11,899 nucleotides of DNA, taken from positions 1 to 11,899 of the forward strand of contig CAIXFP010000409.1 in assembly GCA_903918705.1 (NCBI GenBank), written 5' to 3'. Source of the DNA: an uncultured Pseudomonadota bacterium. Its GTDB lineage: Bacteria; Pseudomonadota; Gammaproteobacteria; Burkholderiales; Thiobacillaceae. Made by a program: the position numbers and the translations under genes. Below, in pieces: positions 1 through 6,907 of the stretch (within the stretch, counting starts at the first letter, position 1; every line of letters begins with the position of its first letter). Under the pieces are notes generated by a model, which had not been told where the DNA came from, ran no database searches, and was given only the letters and a program-made list of their open reading frames with translations.

Positions 1-1163
1 CGACCACGCGCCAGCATGGCGGCACCGGTTTGGGGCTGGCCATCACCAGACGCCTGGCTGAATTGATGGGCGGCGAGGCCGGAGTGGAGAGCACATTGGG
101 CCAGGGCAGCACCTTCTGGTTCACCGCCCGACTGGATCGTAGCCACGGTGGCATGCGGCCCGCGGCATCTGCAACGGACGCACTGCGCAAACTTGCCAGG
201 GCGCGGGTGCTGCTGGTGGAAGACAACGCCGTCAACCAGGAAGTGGCCCTGGAGCTGCTGCATGAGGTCGGTTTGAGCGTGGAAACCGCGAACGACGGGC
301 TGGAGGCTGTGGAAAAGGCCGGCGCGAACGCCTACGACCTGATCCTGATGGACATGCAAATGCCCAGGATGGGCGGCCTGGAGGCGACACGCGCGATCCG
401 CGCCCTGCCAGCGCGCGCCGGAGTGCCTATCCTGGCCATGACCGCCAATGCCTTCGACGCCGATCGCGCGGCCTGTCTGGCCGCCGGCATGAACGATTTC
501 GTGCCCAAGCCGGTGGACCCGGATGTACTCTACGCCGCCCTGCTCAAATGGCTGCCGGAGAGCGCCGCCCTGGTCGCCGCCCGGCCGGCTTCCGCGCCGG
601 CGGCCGTATCCGCCGCCCTGGCCGCCTGGCCCGGTTTCGACCCGCAACGCTGTCTGCTCAGCGTCGGTGGTCAGGCCGACAAGGCCCGCCGCCTCCTGGC
701 CCGCTTTGCCGCGTCCCACGGCGGCGATGGCGAGCGACTGCGCCAGGGGCTCGCGGCGGGCGAGAAGGACGCCACCCGGCAATTCGCCCACGCCCTCAAG
801 GGGACGGCGGCGACTCTGGGACTGAACGGCCTGCGCGACCGGGCGCGGGAGCTGGAACAGGCGTTGGACCGGGAGGCCGGCGTGGAGGCGGCCGCCGCCG
901 CCCTGGAGCGGGAACTGGCCACCGCCCTGGGCCACATCGCCGCCTTGCCGGTCGTGGCCGTGGCCGAATCCGGGGCGCCCGCGCCCGGGTTGCTGGACGA
1001 CCTGGAAGCCCTGCTGGTGCATTCCGATACCCGCGCCGTGCCTTACCTGCGCGACCATGAAACGTCGTTGCGCGCGTGCCTGGGCGAGCGCCACGCCGCC
1101 CTGGCGGATGCGGTGGAGCGCTACGAATTCGACGCTGCCCTGGCGATCCTGCGGCGCCTGTAG
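1..1163 (+). CDS. Hybrid sensor histidine kinase, C-terminal part (HATPase end, REC, HPt); 5' truncated by window edge
   Basis: The frame is open from base 3, so the gene enters from outside the window; the TTG at 30 is internal, inside the ATP-lid G2 motif GGTGLGLAI. Numbering from that TTG, the order is: end of HATPase_c (to about residue 34), a linker, a REC domain at about 58-175 (VEDN at 63-66, phospho-acceptor D108, T138, K160), and an HPt domain at about 200-305 with AHALKG and phosphorylatable H254. A helical tail (about 320-377) follows and aligns with the tail of the kinase at 6908-10807. This is a phosphorelay kinase of the BarA/ArcB type: His to Asp to HPt-His, then on to a separate response regulator. 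The sensor part is not visible. The stop TAG at 1161 lies inside a REP-like palindrome, and the protein ends about eight residues earlier than its paralogue. The family call is secure; the signal is unknown. Confidence 0.93.
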   Translation, partial: TTRQHGGTGLGLAITRRLAELMGGEAGVESTLGQGSTFWFTARLDRSHGGMRPAASATDALRKLARARVLLVEDNAVNQEVALELLHEVGLSVETANDGLEAVEKAGANAYDLILMDMQMPRMGGLEATRAIRALPARAGVPILAMTANAFDADRAACLAAGMNDFVPKPVDPDVLYAALLKWLPESAALVAARPASAPAAVSAALAAWPGFDPQRCLLSVGGQADKARRLLARFAASHGGDGERLRQGLAAGEKDATRQFAHALKGTAATLGLNGLRDRARELEQALDREAGVEAAAAALERELATALGHIAALPVVAVAESGAPAPGLLDDLEALLVHSDTRAVPYLRDHETSLRACLGERHAALADAVERYEFDAALAILRRL

Positions 1164-1183
1164 GAGCGGCCTCTCGGCCGCGA
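1158..1183 (+). repeat. REP-like palindromic element overlapping the stop codon
   Basis: The 5' tetranucleotide GTAG (1160-1163) is followed by GA and then a perfect inverted repeat GCGGCC (1166-1171), loop TCTC, GGCCGC (1176-1181), ending in GA. This is the usual layout of the GTAGGAGCGGC-type REP sequences known from Pseudomonas, Xanthomonas and other Proteobacteria, which are mobilised or bound by REP-associated tyrosine transposases (RAYTs) through the GTAG/GTGG head. The TAG of that head is the stop codon of the upstream kinase. No T-run follows, so it is not a simple intrinsic terminator, though it could stabilise the mRNA 3' end. Only one copy is seen here, so the repeat status rests on resemblance to known REPs. 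Confidence 0.6.
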
Positions 1184-1196
1184 CCGCCCCGGCGGC

Positions 1197-1222
1197 GGCG
1201 TAGCGCCACTTTTTTCGGCGCT
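1197..1222 (+). terminator. Possible intrinsic terminator / hairpin with T6 tract
   Basis: A short hairpin GGCG-TAG-CGCC (1197-1207) is followed by AC and six T residues (1210-1215). Alternatively AGCGCC (1202-1207) pairs with GGCGCT (1217-1222) and leaves the T-run in the loop. The first fold would be a weak rho-independent terminator for the kinase ending at 1163. The stem is only 4 bp, so the call is tentative. Confidence 0.35.
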
Positions 1223-1233
1223 CCCCTCAATAA

Positions 1234-1251
1234 ATCGGCAATCCGGCCGAT
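1234..1251. other. Perfect inverted repeat ATCGGC-N6-GCCGAT, possible operator
   Basis: Two perfect 6-bp arms (1234-1239 and 1246-1251) are separated by six bases, about 70 bases upstream of the HD-GYP gene and inside an AT-richer patch. The size and position would suit a dimeric regulator site or a small leader hairpin. I see no convincing -35/-10 pair nearby, and no regulator gene in the window is an obvious partner. Confidence 0.3.
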
Positions 1252-1310
1252 AACTCCCCATCCGCGATGCCCCTTCCCGCCGGCGCGGGAAGCGAGACCG
1301 CGAGCGTTTC

Positions 1311-1316
1311 GAGGAA
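1311..1316 (+). promoter_or_regulatory. Ribosome binding site of the HD-GYP gene
   Basis: The purine-rich GAGGAA lies three bases (GCC) before the ATG at 1320. It supports this start, although the spacing is shorter than ideal. Confidence 0.5.
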
Positions 1317-1319
1317 GCC

Positions 1320-2414
1320 ATGCCGGACCCAGAACAGTTCACCATCCTGATCGTCGACGACTCGCCGGAGAACCTTTCCGTTCTCAGCGATCTGCTGCTG
1401 CCCCACTATCGGGTGCGGGCCGCCACCTCCGGCGAGAAAGCCCTGCGCATCGCCCACAGCCGGCCGCGTCCGGACCTGATCCTGCTCGACGTGATGATGC
1501 CGGGCATGGATGGCTACGACGTCTTCGCGCGCCTGCGCGGCGACCCGGCCACGGCGGAGATTCCGGTCATCTTCGTCACCGCCATGGACAGCGTTGACGC
1601 CGAATTGCATGGCCTCGACGTGGGGGCGGTGGATTACATGACCAAGCCCCTCGTGCCCCCCATCGTCCTGGCCCGGGTGCGCACGCAACTGGAACTGAAG
1701 CTGTCGCGGGACCGGCTCGCCGACCAGAATCGCTGGCTGGAGGCGGAAATCTCGCGGCGCATGGAGGAGAACGATCTCACCCAGGCCGTCAGCATTCGCG
1801 CCCTGGCCCACCTGGCGGAAACCCGCGACCCGGAAACCGGCAACCACATCCTGCGCACCCAGGCCTATGTGGTGGAACTGGCCCAGCTCCTGCGCCGCCG
1901 CCCCGACAACGGTGAAATCCTCTCGGATCGTTACATCGAGTTGCTGGGCCGCTCCGCGCCCCTGCACGACATCGGCAAGGTGGGCATTCCGGATTCCATC
2001 TTGCTGAAACCCGGTCCCTTGACCCCGGAGGAATGGGTGATCATGCGCACCCACTCGCGCCTGGGCAGCGAGGCCATCGAAATGGCGGAACGGGATGCCA
2101 CCCGGCCGGTGGAATTCCTCGCCCTGGCCAAGGAAATCGCCCACTGGCACCACGAGAAATGGGACGGCAGCGGCTACCCGGACGGCCTCGCGGGCGAAGC
2201 CATCCCCCTGTCGGCGCGGCTGATGGCCCTGGCCGACGTGTTCGACGCGCTGATCTCGGTGCGCGTCTACAAGCCGCCCATGTCCCTGGAAGCGGCGCGC
2301 GAGATCATCGCCGCCGGGCGCGGCAGCCACTTCGACCCGGTCATCACTGATGTCTTTCTCGCCGACTTCGCGGTATTCGCCGACATCGCCCGCCGCCATT
2401 CGGACGCCACCTGA
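1320..2414 (+). CDS. Response regulator with HD-GYP domain, predicted c-di-GMP phosphodiesterase
   Basis: This 364-residue cytoplasmic protein has an N-terminal REC domain (about 7-125; acidic D13/D14, phospho-acceptor D57, T87, K109), a helical linker (about 125-155) and an HD-GYP domain (about 157-355). Visible HD-GYP signatures are E167 and H176, the HD pair H216/D217 in HDIGK, H245, the HH pair 277-278, G285-Y286-P287 and D306/D309. HD-GYP proteins of the RpfG class hydrolyse cyclic di-GMP to GMP or pGpG, with activity set by phosphorylation of the REC domain. No key metal ligand appears to be missing, so it should be active. It is the only output-type protein in the cluster and the first gene of a likely operon, 22 bases before the PAS gene. 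The kinases downstream, or the HPt protein just upstream, are plausible phosphate donors; this pairing is inferred. Confidence 0.92.
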   Translation: MPDPEQFTILIVDDSPENLSVLSDLLLPHYRVRAATSGEKALRIAHSRPRPDLILLDVMMPGMDGYDVFARLRGDPATAEIPVIFVTAMDSVDAELHGLDVGAVDYMTKPLVPPIVLARVRTQLELKLSRDRLADQNRWLEAEISRRMEENDLTQAVSIRALAHLAETRDPETGNHILRTQAYVVELAQLLRRRPDNGEILSDRYIELLGRSAPLHDIGKVGIPDSILLKPGPLTPEEWVIMRTHSRLGSEAIEMAERDATRPVEFLALAKEIAHWHHEKWDGSGYPDGLAGEAIPLSARLMALADVFDALISVRVYKPPMSLEAAREIIAAGRGSHFDPVITDVFLADFAVFADIARRHSDAT

Positions 2415-2436
2415 TCTCTTACGCCGCGGCTTCGCC

Positions 2437-4032
2437 ATGCCCGCCCCAGACCCGCATTCCCTCTCGAACAGTCCCGGTAACGGCCTGCCCGCCGCCATTT
2501 CGCGCATTGTCCTGGCCTATGCGGTCCTGGCCGGGTTGTGGGTCGGCGTTTCCGACCTGTTGGTGGCATGGCGGTTCGACGATCCCGCCCGCATCACCCT
2601 GGCCAGCACCCTAAAGGGCGGCGCCTTCGTGCTGGTCACCTCGCTGCTGCTCTACGGGCTGCTGCGCCGCCTGACGAGCCGCGGCGCCGCCGCCGCGCGG
2701 CAGGCACAGACCGATCGCCAGCGCGCCCTGCGCCTGTTGGCCGCCATCGTCGACAACTCTGACGACGCCATCTTCGCCAAGGATCTGGACGGCCGCTACA
2801 TCCTGTTCAACCGCGCCGCCTGCGATTTCGTCGGTAAGACGGTCGACGAGGTGCTGGGCCAGGATGACCTGGCCCTGTTTCCCGCCGCACAGGCCGAAGT
2901 CCTGCTGGCCATCGACCGCCAGGTGGTCAGCGATAACCGTCCCATCACGCGGGAAGAAAGCCTGGACACCCCGGACGGCCCGCGCATCTTCCTGGCCACC
3001 AAAGGGCCGCTGCGGGACGAGCACGGCACGGTCATCGGCAGTTTTGGCATTTCCCGCGACATCACCGCGAGCAAGTCGGTGGAACAGGCGCTGCGCGAGC
3101 GCCTGGCCGTGCTGGACCGGTTGAACCTCATTGCCATCAGCGCGCCGGGCCTGATCTGTTCCTGGAAACTGCGGCCGGATGGTTCCAGTTGCATGCCCTA
3201 TGCCAGCCCGGCCATCGTCGACCAGTTCGGCCTGACGCCGGAGGACGTGGCGGAAGACGCCACGCCTTTCTATGCCCGCGTCCATCCCGACGACGTGAAG
3301 CAGGTGGCCGAGCGGGTGGCGGAATCCGCGCGCACCATGACAGCCTGGCACGATATCTACCGTTACCTGCACCCGGCCAAGGGTGAGCGCTGGATGGAGG
3401 GCTGGTCCATGCCTCGGGAAGAGGAGGGTGGCAGCATCGTCTGGCACGGTATTTCCATGGACATCACCGAGCACAAGAAAACCGAGATTGCTCTGAGCGA
3501 CCTGAGCGAACGCCTGCGCACCCTGTTGGACGCCATCCCCGACCTGGTCTGGCTGAAGGACGGCGAGGGCGTCTACCTGGCCTGCAACCCGCGTTTTGAA
3601 TCCCTCGTGGGCGCCCAGGAGGCAGCCCTCCTCGGCAAGACCGACTTCGACCTGTTCCCCCGTGAGCTGGCCGAGTACTTCCGCGCCAACGACCGCGCCG
3701 CTCTCGCGGCGAGCCAGCCTGTAGCCGAGGTCGAGGGGGAGGTCAGCTTCGCCGACGGTCACCGGGAAATCCTGCAACCCCTCAAGACCCCGGTGCGGGA
3801 CGGCGCCGGGCGCCTGGTCGGCGTGCTCGGCATCGCCCGCGACATCACCGCCGTCAAGGCCGCCGAGACGGAGTTGCGCGCCCGCAACGCGGAACTGGAA
3901 CGCTTCAACCGCGCCGGCATCGGCCGCGAACTGGACATGATCGAGCTGAAAAAGCAGGTCAACGAACTCAGCCGCCAGCTCGGGCGGGAGGCGCCCTATC
4001 CCCTGGCCTTTCTGGAGCAGCCCGATGCCTAG
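2437..4032 (+). CDS. Membrane-anchored triple-PAS sensor protein lacking a kinase domain
   Basis: A 531-residue protein. The ATG at 2437 is chosen over an upstream ATG at 2350 because the latter lies inside the HD-GYP gene and adds 29 low-complexity residues ahead of the membrane segment; no strong ribosome site precedes either. Two hydrophobic helices (about 20-43 and 62-77) flank a short loop with a GLWVGVSD motif, resembling the N-terminus of many betaproteobacterial GGDEF/EAL and PAS proteins. Three PAS domains follow: about 98-213, 228-348 and 358-474, each ending in a DIT motif. The tail (about 475-531) is helical, with the core ERFNRAGIGRELDMIELKK, and ends the protein. There is no HisKA, HATPase, GGDEF, EAL or REC domain. 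It probably senses a ligand or redox state and passes the signal by protein contact to a kinase encoded next to it. The ligand is unknown. Confidence 0.85.
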   Translation: MPAPDPHSLSNSPGNGLPAAISRIVLAYAVLAGLWVGVSDLLVAWRFDDPARITLASTLKGGAFVLVTSLLLYGLLRRLTSRGAAAARQAQTDRQRALRLLAAIVDNSDDAIFAKDLDGRYILFNRAACDFVGKTVDEVLGQDDLALFPAAQAEVLLAIDRQVVSDNRPITREESLDTPDGPRIFLATKGPLRDEHGTVIGSFGISRDITASKSVEQALRERLAVLDRLNLIAISAPGLICSWKLRPDGSSCMPYASPAIVDQFGLTPEDVAEDATPFYARVHPDDVKQVAERVAESARTMTAWHDIYRYLHPAKGERWMEGWSMPREEEGGSIVWHGISMDITEHKKTEIALSDLSERLRTLLDAIPDLVWLKDGEGVYLACNPRFESLVGAQEAALLGKTDFDLFPRELAEYFRANDRAALAASQPVAEVEGEVSFADGHREILQPLKTPVRDGAGRLVGVLGIARDITAVKAAETELRARNAELERFNRAGIGRELDMIELKKQVNELSRQLGREAPYPLAFLEQPDA

Positions 4033-4098
4033 GCGGCCCGTCCTTGCCGTGCACGCCGTCTCGGTCCTGGCTGCACCGCCGGGATCCGGCCCGACGCC

Positions 4099-6414
4099 AT
4101 GAACCCGCGCCTGCTCCTGTCCCTCCTGTTGCCCTTCCTGGCGCTGGCGGCGCAGTGGCTGCTGTGGCCCTGGATCAAGCCCTTCGTTTGGTTCCTGTTC
4201 TTCCCCACGGTGTTTTTCAGCGCCCGCCTGGGCGGCCTGCGCGGCGGCCTGGCCAGCACGGTGCTGTCCGCCGGCATCGTCTGGTATTTCTTCATCCCGC
4301 CGCAAATGAGCTGGGCCATGGAAAACCCCAACAACTTCTGGTCGGTGCTCCTGTTCCTGATCATGGGCGGGTTGTTCAGCGACACCCAGGAGCGGCTGCG
4401 CCGGGCCCAGGAAAGCACCGCCGCGGCCCTGGCACAAACCCGCGCCGCCAACGAGAAGATTTCCCGGCTGTACGAAAAGACCCTGGAACTGGACGCACTC
4501 AAGACCCAGTTCTTCGCCAACGTCAGCCACGAACTGCGCACTCCCCTGACCCTGATCCTGAGCCCCCTGGCGCGGCGCCTGGCGCAGCCCGGTCTGCCGG
4601 AGGACCTGCGCCGGGAAAGCGAGATGATGCTGCGCAACGCGCGCCTGCTCTACCGCCAGGTCAGCGACCTGCTCGACGCCGCCAAGCTGGAGTCCGGCCA
4701 CATGGGGGTGGACTACGCCCGGAGCGATCTGGGGCTTCTGACCCGGCTGATGGGCGCCCACTTCGCTTCCCTGGCGGAGGAGAAGGGCATCGCCTACCGG
4801 GTCGAAGCGCCCGCGCTGGAGGCCGAGGCGGACGCGGAGAAGGTGCAGCGCATCCTGCTCAACCTGCTCTCCAACGCCTTCAAGTTCACCCCGGAATGCG
4901 GTTCCATCGCCCTCACCCTGCGCGCGGACGGATCTGACGCCGTGATCGAGGTGGCGGACAACGGCCCCGGCGTGCCGGCCGAGCTGCGCGCGGCGGTGTT
5001 CGAGCGCTTCCGCCAGGTGGAAGGCGGGTCCGCGCGGCACCACGGCGGTACCGGCCTGGGGCTGGCCATCGTCAAGCAGTTCGCGGAACTGCACGGGGGA
5101 AGCGCCACGGTGGACGAGGCCCCCGGCGGTGGCGCCCGCTTTGCCGTGCGGCTGCCCACGCGGGCGCCGGCCGGCGCGGTCGTGCATGAGGAAGCCAGCC
5201 GGATCGATCCGGTCATCGACCAGCAGGGTGTCGACGAATTGCGCGCGACGCCGCTGGCCGTGGCCGCCGGCGATGAGGGCGAGGCGGCGGCCCTGGTCCT
5301 GGTGGTGGAGGACAACCCGGACATGAACGCCTACATCGCCTCCGCCCTGCGCCCCCGCTACCGCGTCGCCCGCGCCTTTGACGGCAGGCAGGGCCTGGAG
5401 CAGGCGCGGGCGCTGCGGCCGGACCTGATCCTCAGCGACGTGATGATGCCCGAAATGAGTGGCGACCAGATGGTGGCGGCACTGCGGCCCTTCCTGCCGG
5501 ACGTGCCCATCGTCATGCTCACCGCCCGCGCCGACGACGAACTGCGCGTGCGCATGCTGCGCGAGGGCGTGCAGGATTACCTCGCCAAGCCCTTCGCGGT
5601 GGATGAACTGCTGGCGCGGGTGGACGGGCTGGTGGCGGCGCGGCGACGCACGCTGGAGGAACTGCGCCGTCTCAACGCCAGCCTGGAGCGGCGCGTGGCC
5701 GAGCGCACCGCGGAACTGAGCGCCGCGAACCGGGAGCTGGACAGCTTCGCCTATGCCGTCTCTCACGACCTGCGCGCACCCCTGCGCGCGATGAGCGGCT
5801 TTGCCCAGGCCCTGGTGGAAGATTTCGCCGGGCAACTGGGGGGCGAGGCCAGGACGTACCTGGAGCAGATCGCCCTGGCCAGCCGCCGGATGGGCGAACT
5901 GATTGACGGGCTGTTGACCCTGTCGCGCAGCACCCGCGGCGGCATGAACCATGATCTGATCGATCTTTCCGGGATGGCGCGGCGGCTCCTGGCCGACCTG
6001 GCGCGCGGCGAACCGGATCGGACCGTGGCCTGGGAAGTCGCCGATTGCCTGGAAGCGCGCGGCGATGCCAGGATGCTGGAGGTGGTGCTGAGCAACCTGC
6101 TGGGTAATGCCTGGAAGTACACGGCCCGGACGGCGGCGCCGCGCCTTCGCGTCTACGCCGAGGCGCGCGGCGGCGGACACTGGTTCTGCGTCGCCGACAA
6201 CGGCGCCGGCTTCGACATGGCCCATGCCGCTCGTCTGTTCCAGCCGTTCCAGCGCCTGCACCGGCAGGAGGAGTTTCCCGGCATGGGCATCGGCCTGGCC
6301 ACGGTTCAGCGCATCGTCCACCGCCACGGCGGCCGCATCGAGGCCCACGGCGAGCCCGGCCGGGGCGCGGTGTTTTCCTTCACCCTGGGCGAAGCGCCAG
6401 GGGAGGCGGCATGA
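4099..6414 (+). CDS. Membrane double histidine kinase: TM-HisKA-HATPase-REC-HisKA-HATPase
   Basis: A 771-residue protein. The N-terminus (about 4-95) has three to four hydrophobic helices with short loops, like the DUF4118/KdpD-type membrane module. Kinase core 1 has H144 in NVSHELRTPL, N-box N255/N259, G1 D287-N288-G289 and G2 GGTGLGLAI at 316-324. A REC domain (about 399-512) has E404/D405, phospho-acceptor D447, T475 and K497. A coiled linker (about 515-548) leads to kinase core 2 with H556 in YAVSHDLRAPLR, N-box N666/N670, G1 D700-N701-G702 and G2 near 728-734. Both cores keep all key residues. Core 2 is of the phytochrome/Cph1-like type, whose usual partner is an Rcp1-like regulator, and such a regulator is the next gene. 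The central REC could gate core 2 through the linker. A 5-bp hairpin (4078-4090) lies just before the start; no clear Shine-Dalgarno is seen. The signal is unknown. Confidence 0.9.
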   Translation: MNPRLLLSLLLPFLALAAQWLLWPWIKPFVWFLFFPTVFFSARLGGLRGGLASTVLSAGIVWYFFIPPQMSWAMENPNNFWSVLLFLIMGGLFSDTQERLRRAQESTAAALAQTRAANEKISRLYEKTLELDALKTQFFANVSHELRTPLTLILSPLARRLAQPGLPEDLRRESEMMLRNARLLYRQVSDLLDAAKLESGHMGVDYARSDLGLLTRLMGAHFASLAEEKGIAYRVEAPALEAEADAEKVQRILLNLLSNAFKFTPECGSIALTLRADGSDAVIEVADNGPGVPAELRAAVFERFRQVEGGSARHHGGTGLGLAIVKQFAELHGGSATVDEAPGGGARFAVRLPTRAPAGAVVHEEASRIDPVIDQQGVDELRATPLAVAAGDEGEAAALVLVVEDNPDMNAYIASALRPRYRVARAFDGRQGLEQARALRPDLILSDVMMPEMSGDQMVAALRPFLPDVPIVMLTARADDELRVRMLREGVQDYLAKPFAVDELLARVDGLVAARRRTLEELRRLNASLERRVAERTAELSAANRELDSFAYAVSHDLRAPLRAMSGFAQALVEDFAGQLGGEARTYLEQIALASRRMGELIDGLLTLSRSTRGGMNHDLIDLSGMARRLLADLARGEPDRTVAWEVADCLEARGDARMLEVVLSNLLGNAWKYTARTAAPRLRVYAEARGGGHWFCVADNGAGFDMAHAARLFQPFQRLHRQEEFPGMGIGLATVQRIVHRHGGRIEAHGEPGRGAVFSFTLGEAPGEAA

Positions 6415-6431
6415 GCCGGCCCGCCCGCGCC

Positions 6432-6436
6432 AGGGA
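6432..6436 (+). promoter_or_regulatory. Ribosome binding site of the Rcp1-like regulator
   Basis: AGGGA lies eight bases before the ATG at 6445. It is one of the clearest Shine-Dalgarno sites in the plus-strand operon and confirms the start. Confidence 0.6.
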
Positions 6437-6444
6437 ATAGCCCC

Positions 6445-6897
6445 ATGAAAGCGAAATCCATCCTCCTCGTGGAGGACAACCCCCAGGATGAAATGCTGAC
6501 CCTGCGCGCTTTGCGCCGCGCCAACCTGTCCAACCGGATCGATGTGGCGCGCGACGGCCAGCAGGCCCTGGACTACCTGTTCCGGGAAGGCGAGTTCGCC
6601 GGCCACGACGCGCCCGACCTGCCCGCCGTGGTGCTGCTGGACATCGGTCTGCCGCGCCTGTCCGGGCTGGAGGTGCTGGAGCGCTTGCGCGCCGACGCGC
6701 GCACCCGGCTGCTGCCGGTGGTCATCCTCACTTCCTCGGACGATGAGCGGGATCGCCTGCGCGGCTATCTCGGCGGCGCCAACAGCTTCGTGCGCAAGCC
6801 GGTGGATTTTGCCGAGTTCGCCGAGGTGGTGGCGCACCTGGGAATCTATTGGTTGGCGATCAACGAGCCCGTCGCGCCCGGACCCGCAATGAAATGA
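6445..6897 (+). CDS. Single-domain response regulator, Rcp1-like
   Basis: A 150-residue stand-alone REC protein with acidic E10/D11, phospho-acceptor D66 in LLDIGLPRLSG, T96/S97 and K118. The extended loop before the acceptor strand (about 48-60) and the ILLVEDNPQDEMLTLRAL start are typical of the Rcp1/CheY-like regulators that pair with phytochrome-type kinases. It has no output domain, so it acts by protein contact or as a phosphate shuttle or sink in the cytoplasm. It starts 30 bases after the double kinase and ends 10 bases before the large hybrid kinase, which indicates co-transcription. The second core of the double kinase is the natural donor (inference from family pairing and adjacency); the HPt domain of the next gene is a possible second partner. 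Confidence 0.92.
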   Translation: MKAKSILLVEDNPQDEMLTLRALRRANLSNRIDVARDGQQALDYLFREGEFAGHDAPDLPAVVLLDIGLPRLSGLEVLERLRADARTRLLPVVILTSSDDERDRLRGYLGGANSFVRKPVDFAEFAEVVAHLGIYWLAINEPVAPGPAMK

Positions 6898-6907
6898 AGA
6901 CAAGGCC

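Noticed and set aside
30..32. TTG at 30 as the start of the first gene
   Set aside because: It falls inside the HATPase G2 motif and the frame is open upstream to base 3, so the gene simply begins outside the window.
2350..2436. Earlier ATG for the triple-PAS gene
   Set aside because: It would overlap the HD-GYP gene by 65 bases and add a Ser/Pro/Arg-rich leader with no family resemblance; the ATG at 2437 places the first membrane helix near the N-terminus as usual.
1227..2507. Minus-strand open frame of 426 codons opposite the HD-GYP gene
   Set aside because: Antisense shadow of a gene with intact REC and HD-GYP motifs.
4033..4098. Hairpin GCCGG-GAT-CCGGC in the gap before the double kinase as a terminator
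   Set aside because: Only a 5-bp stem and no T-run; it sits right before the start codon in an apparent operon, so at most it affects translation.
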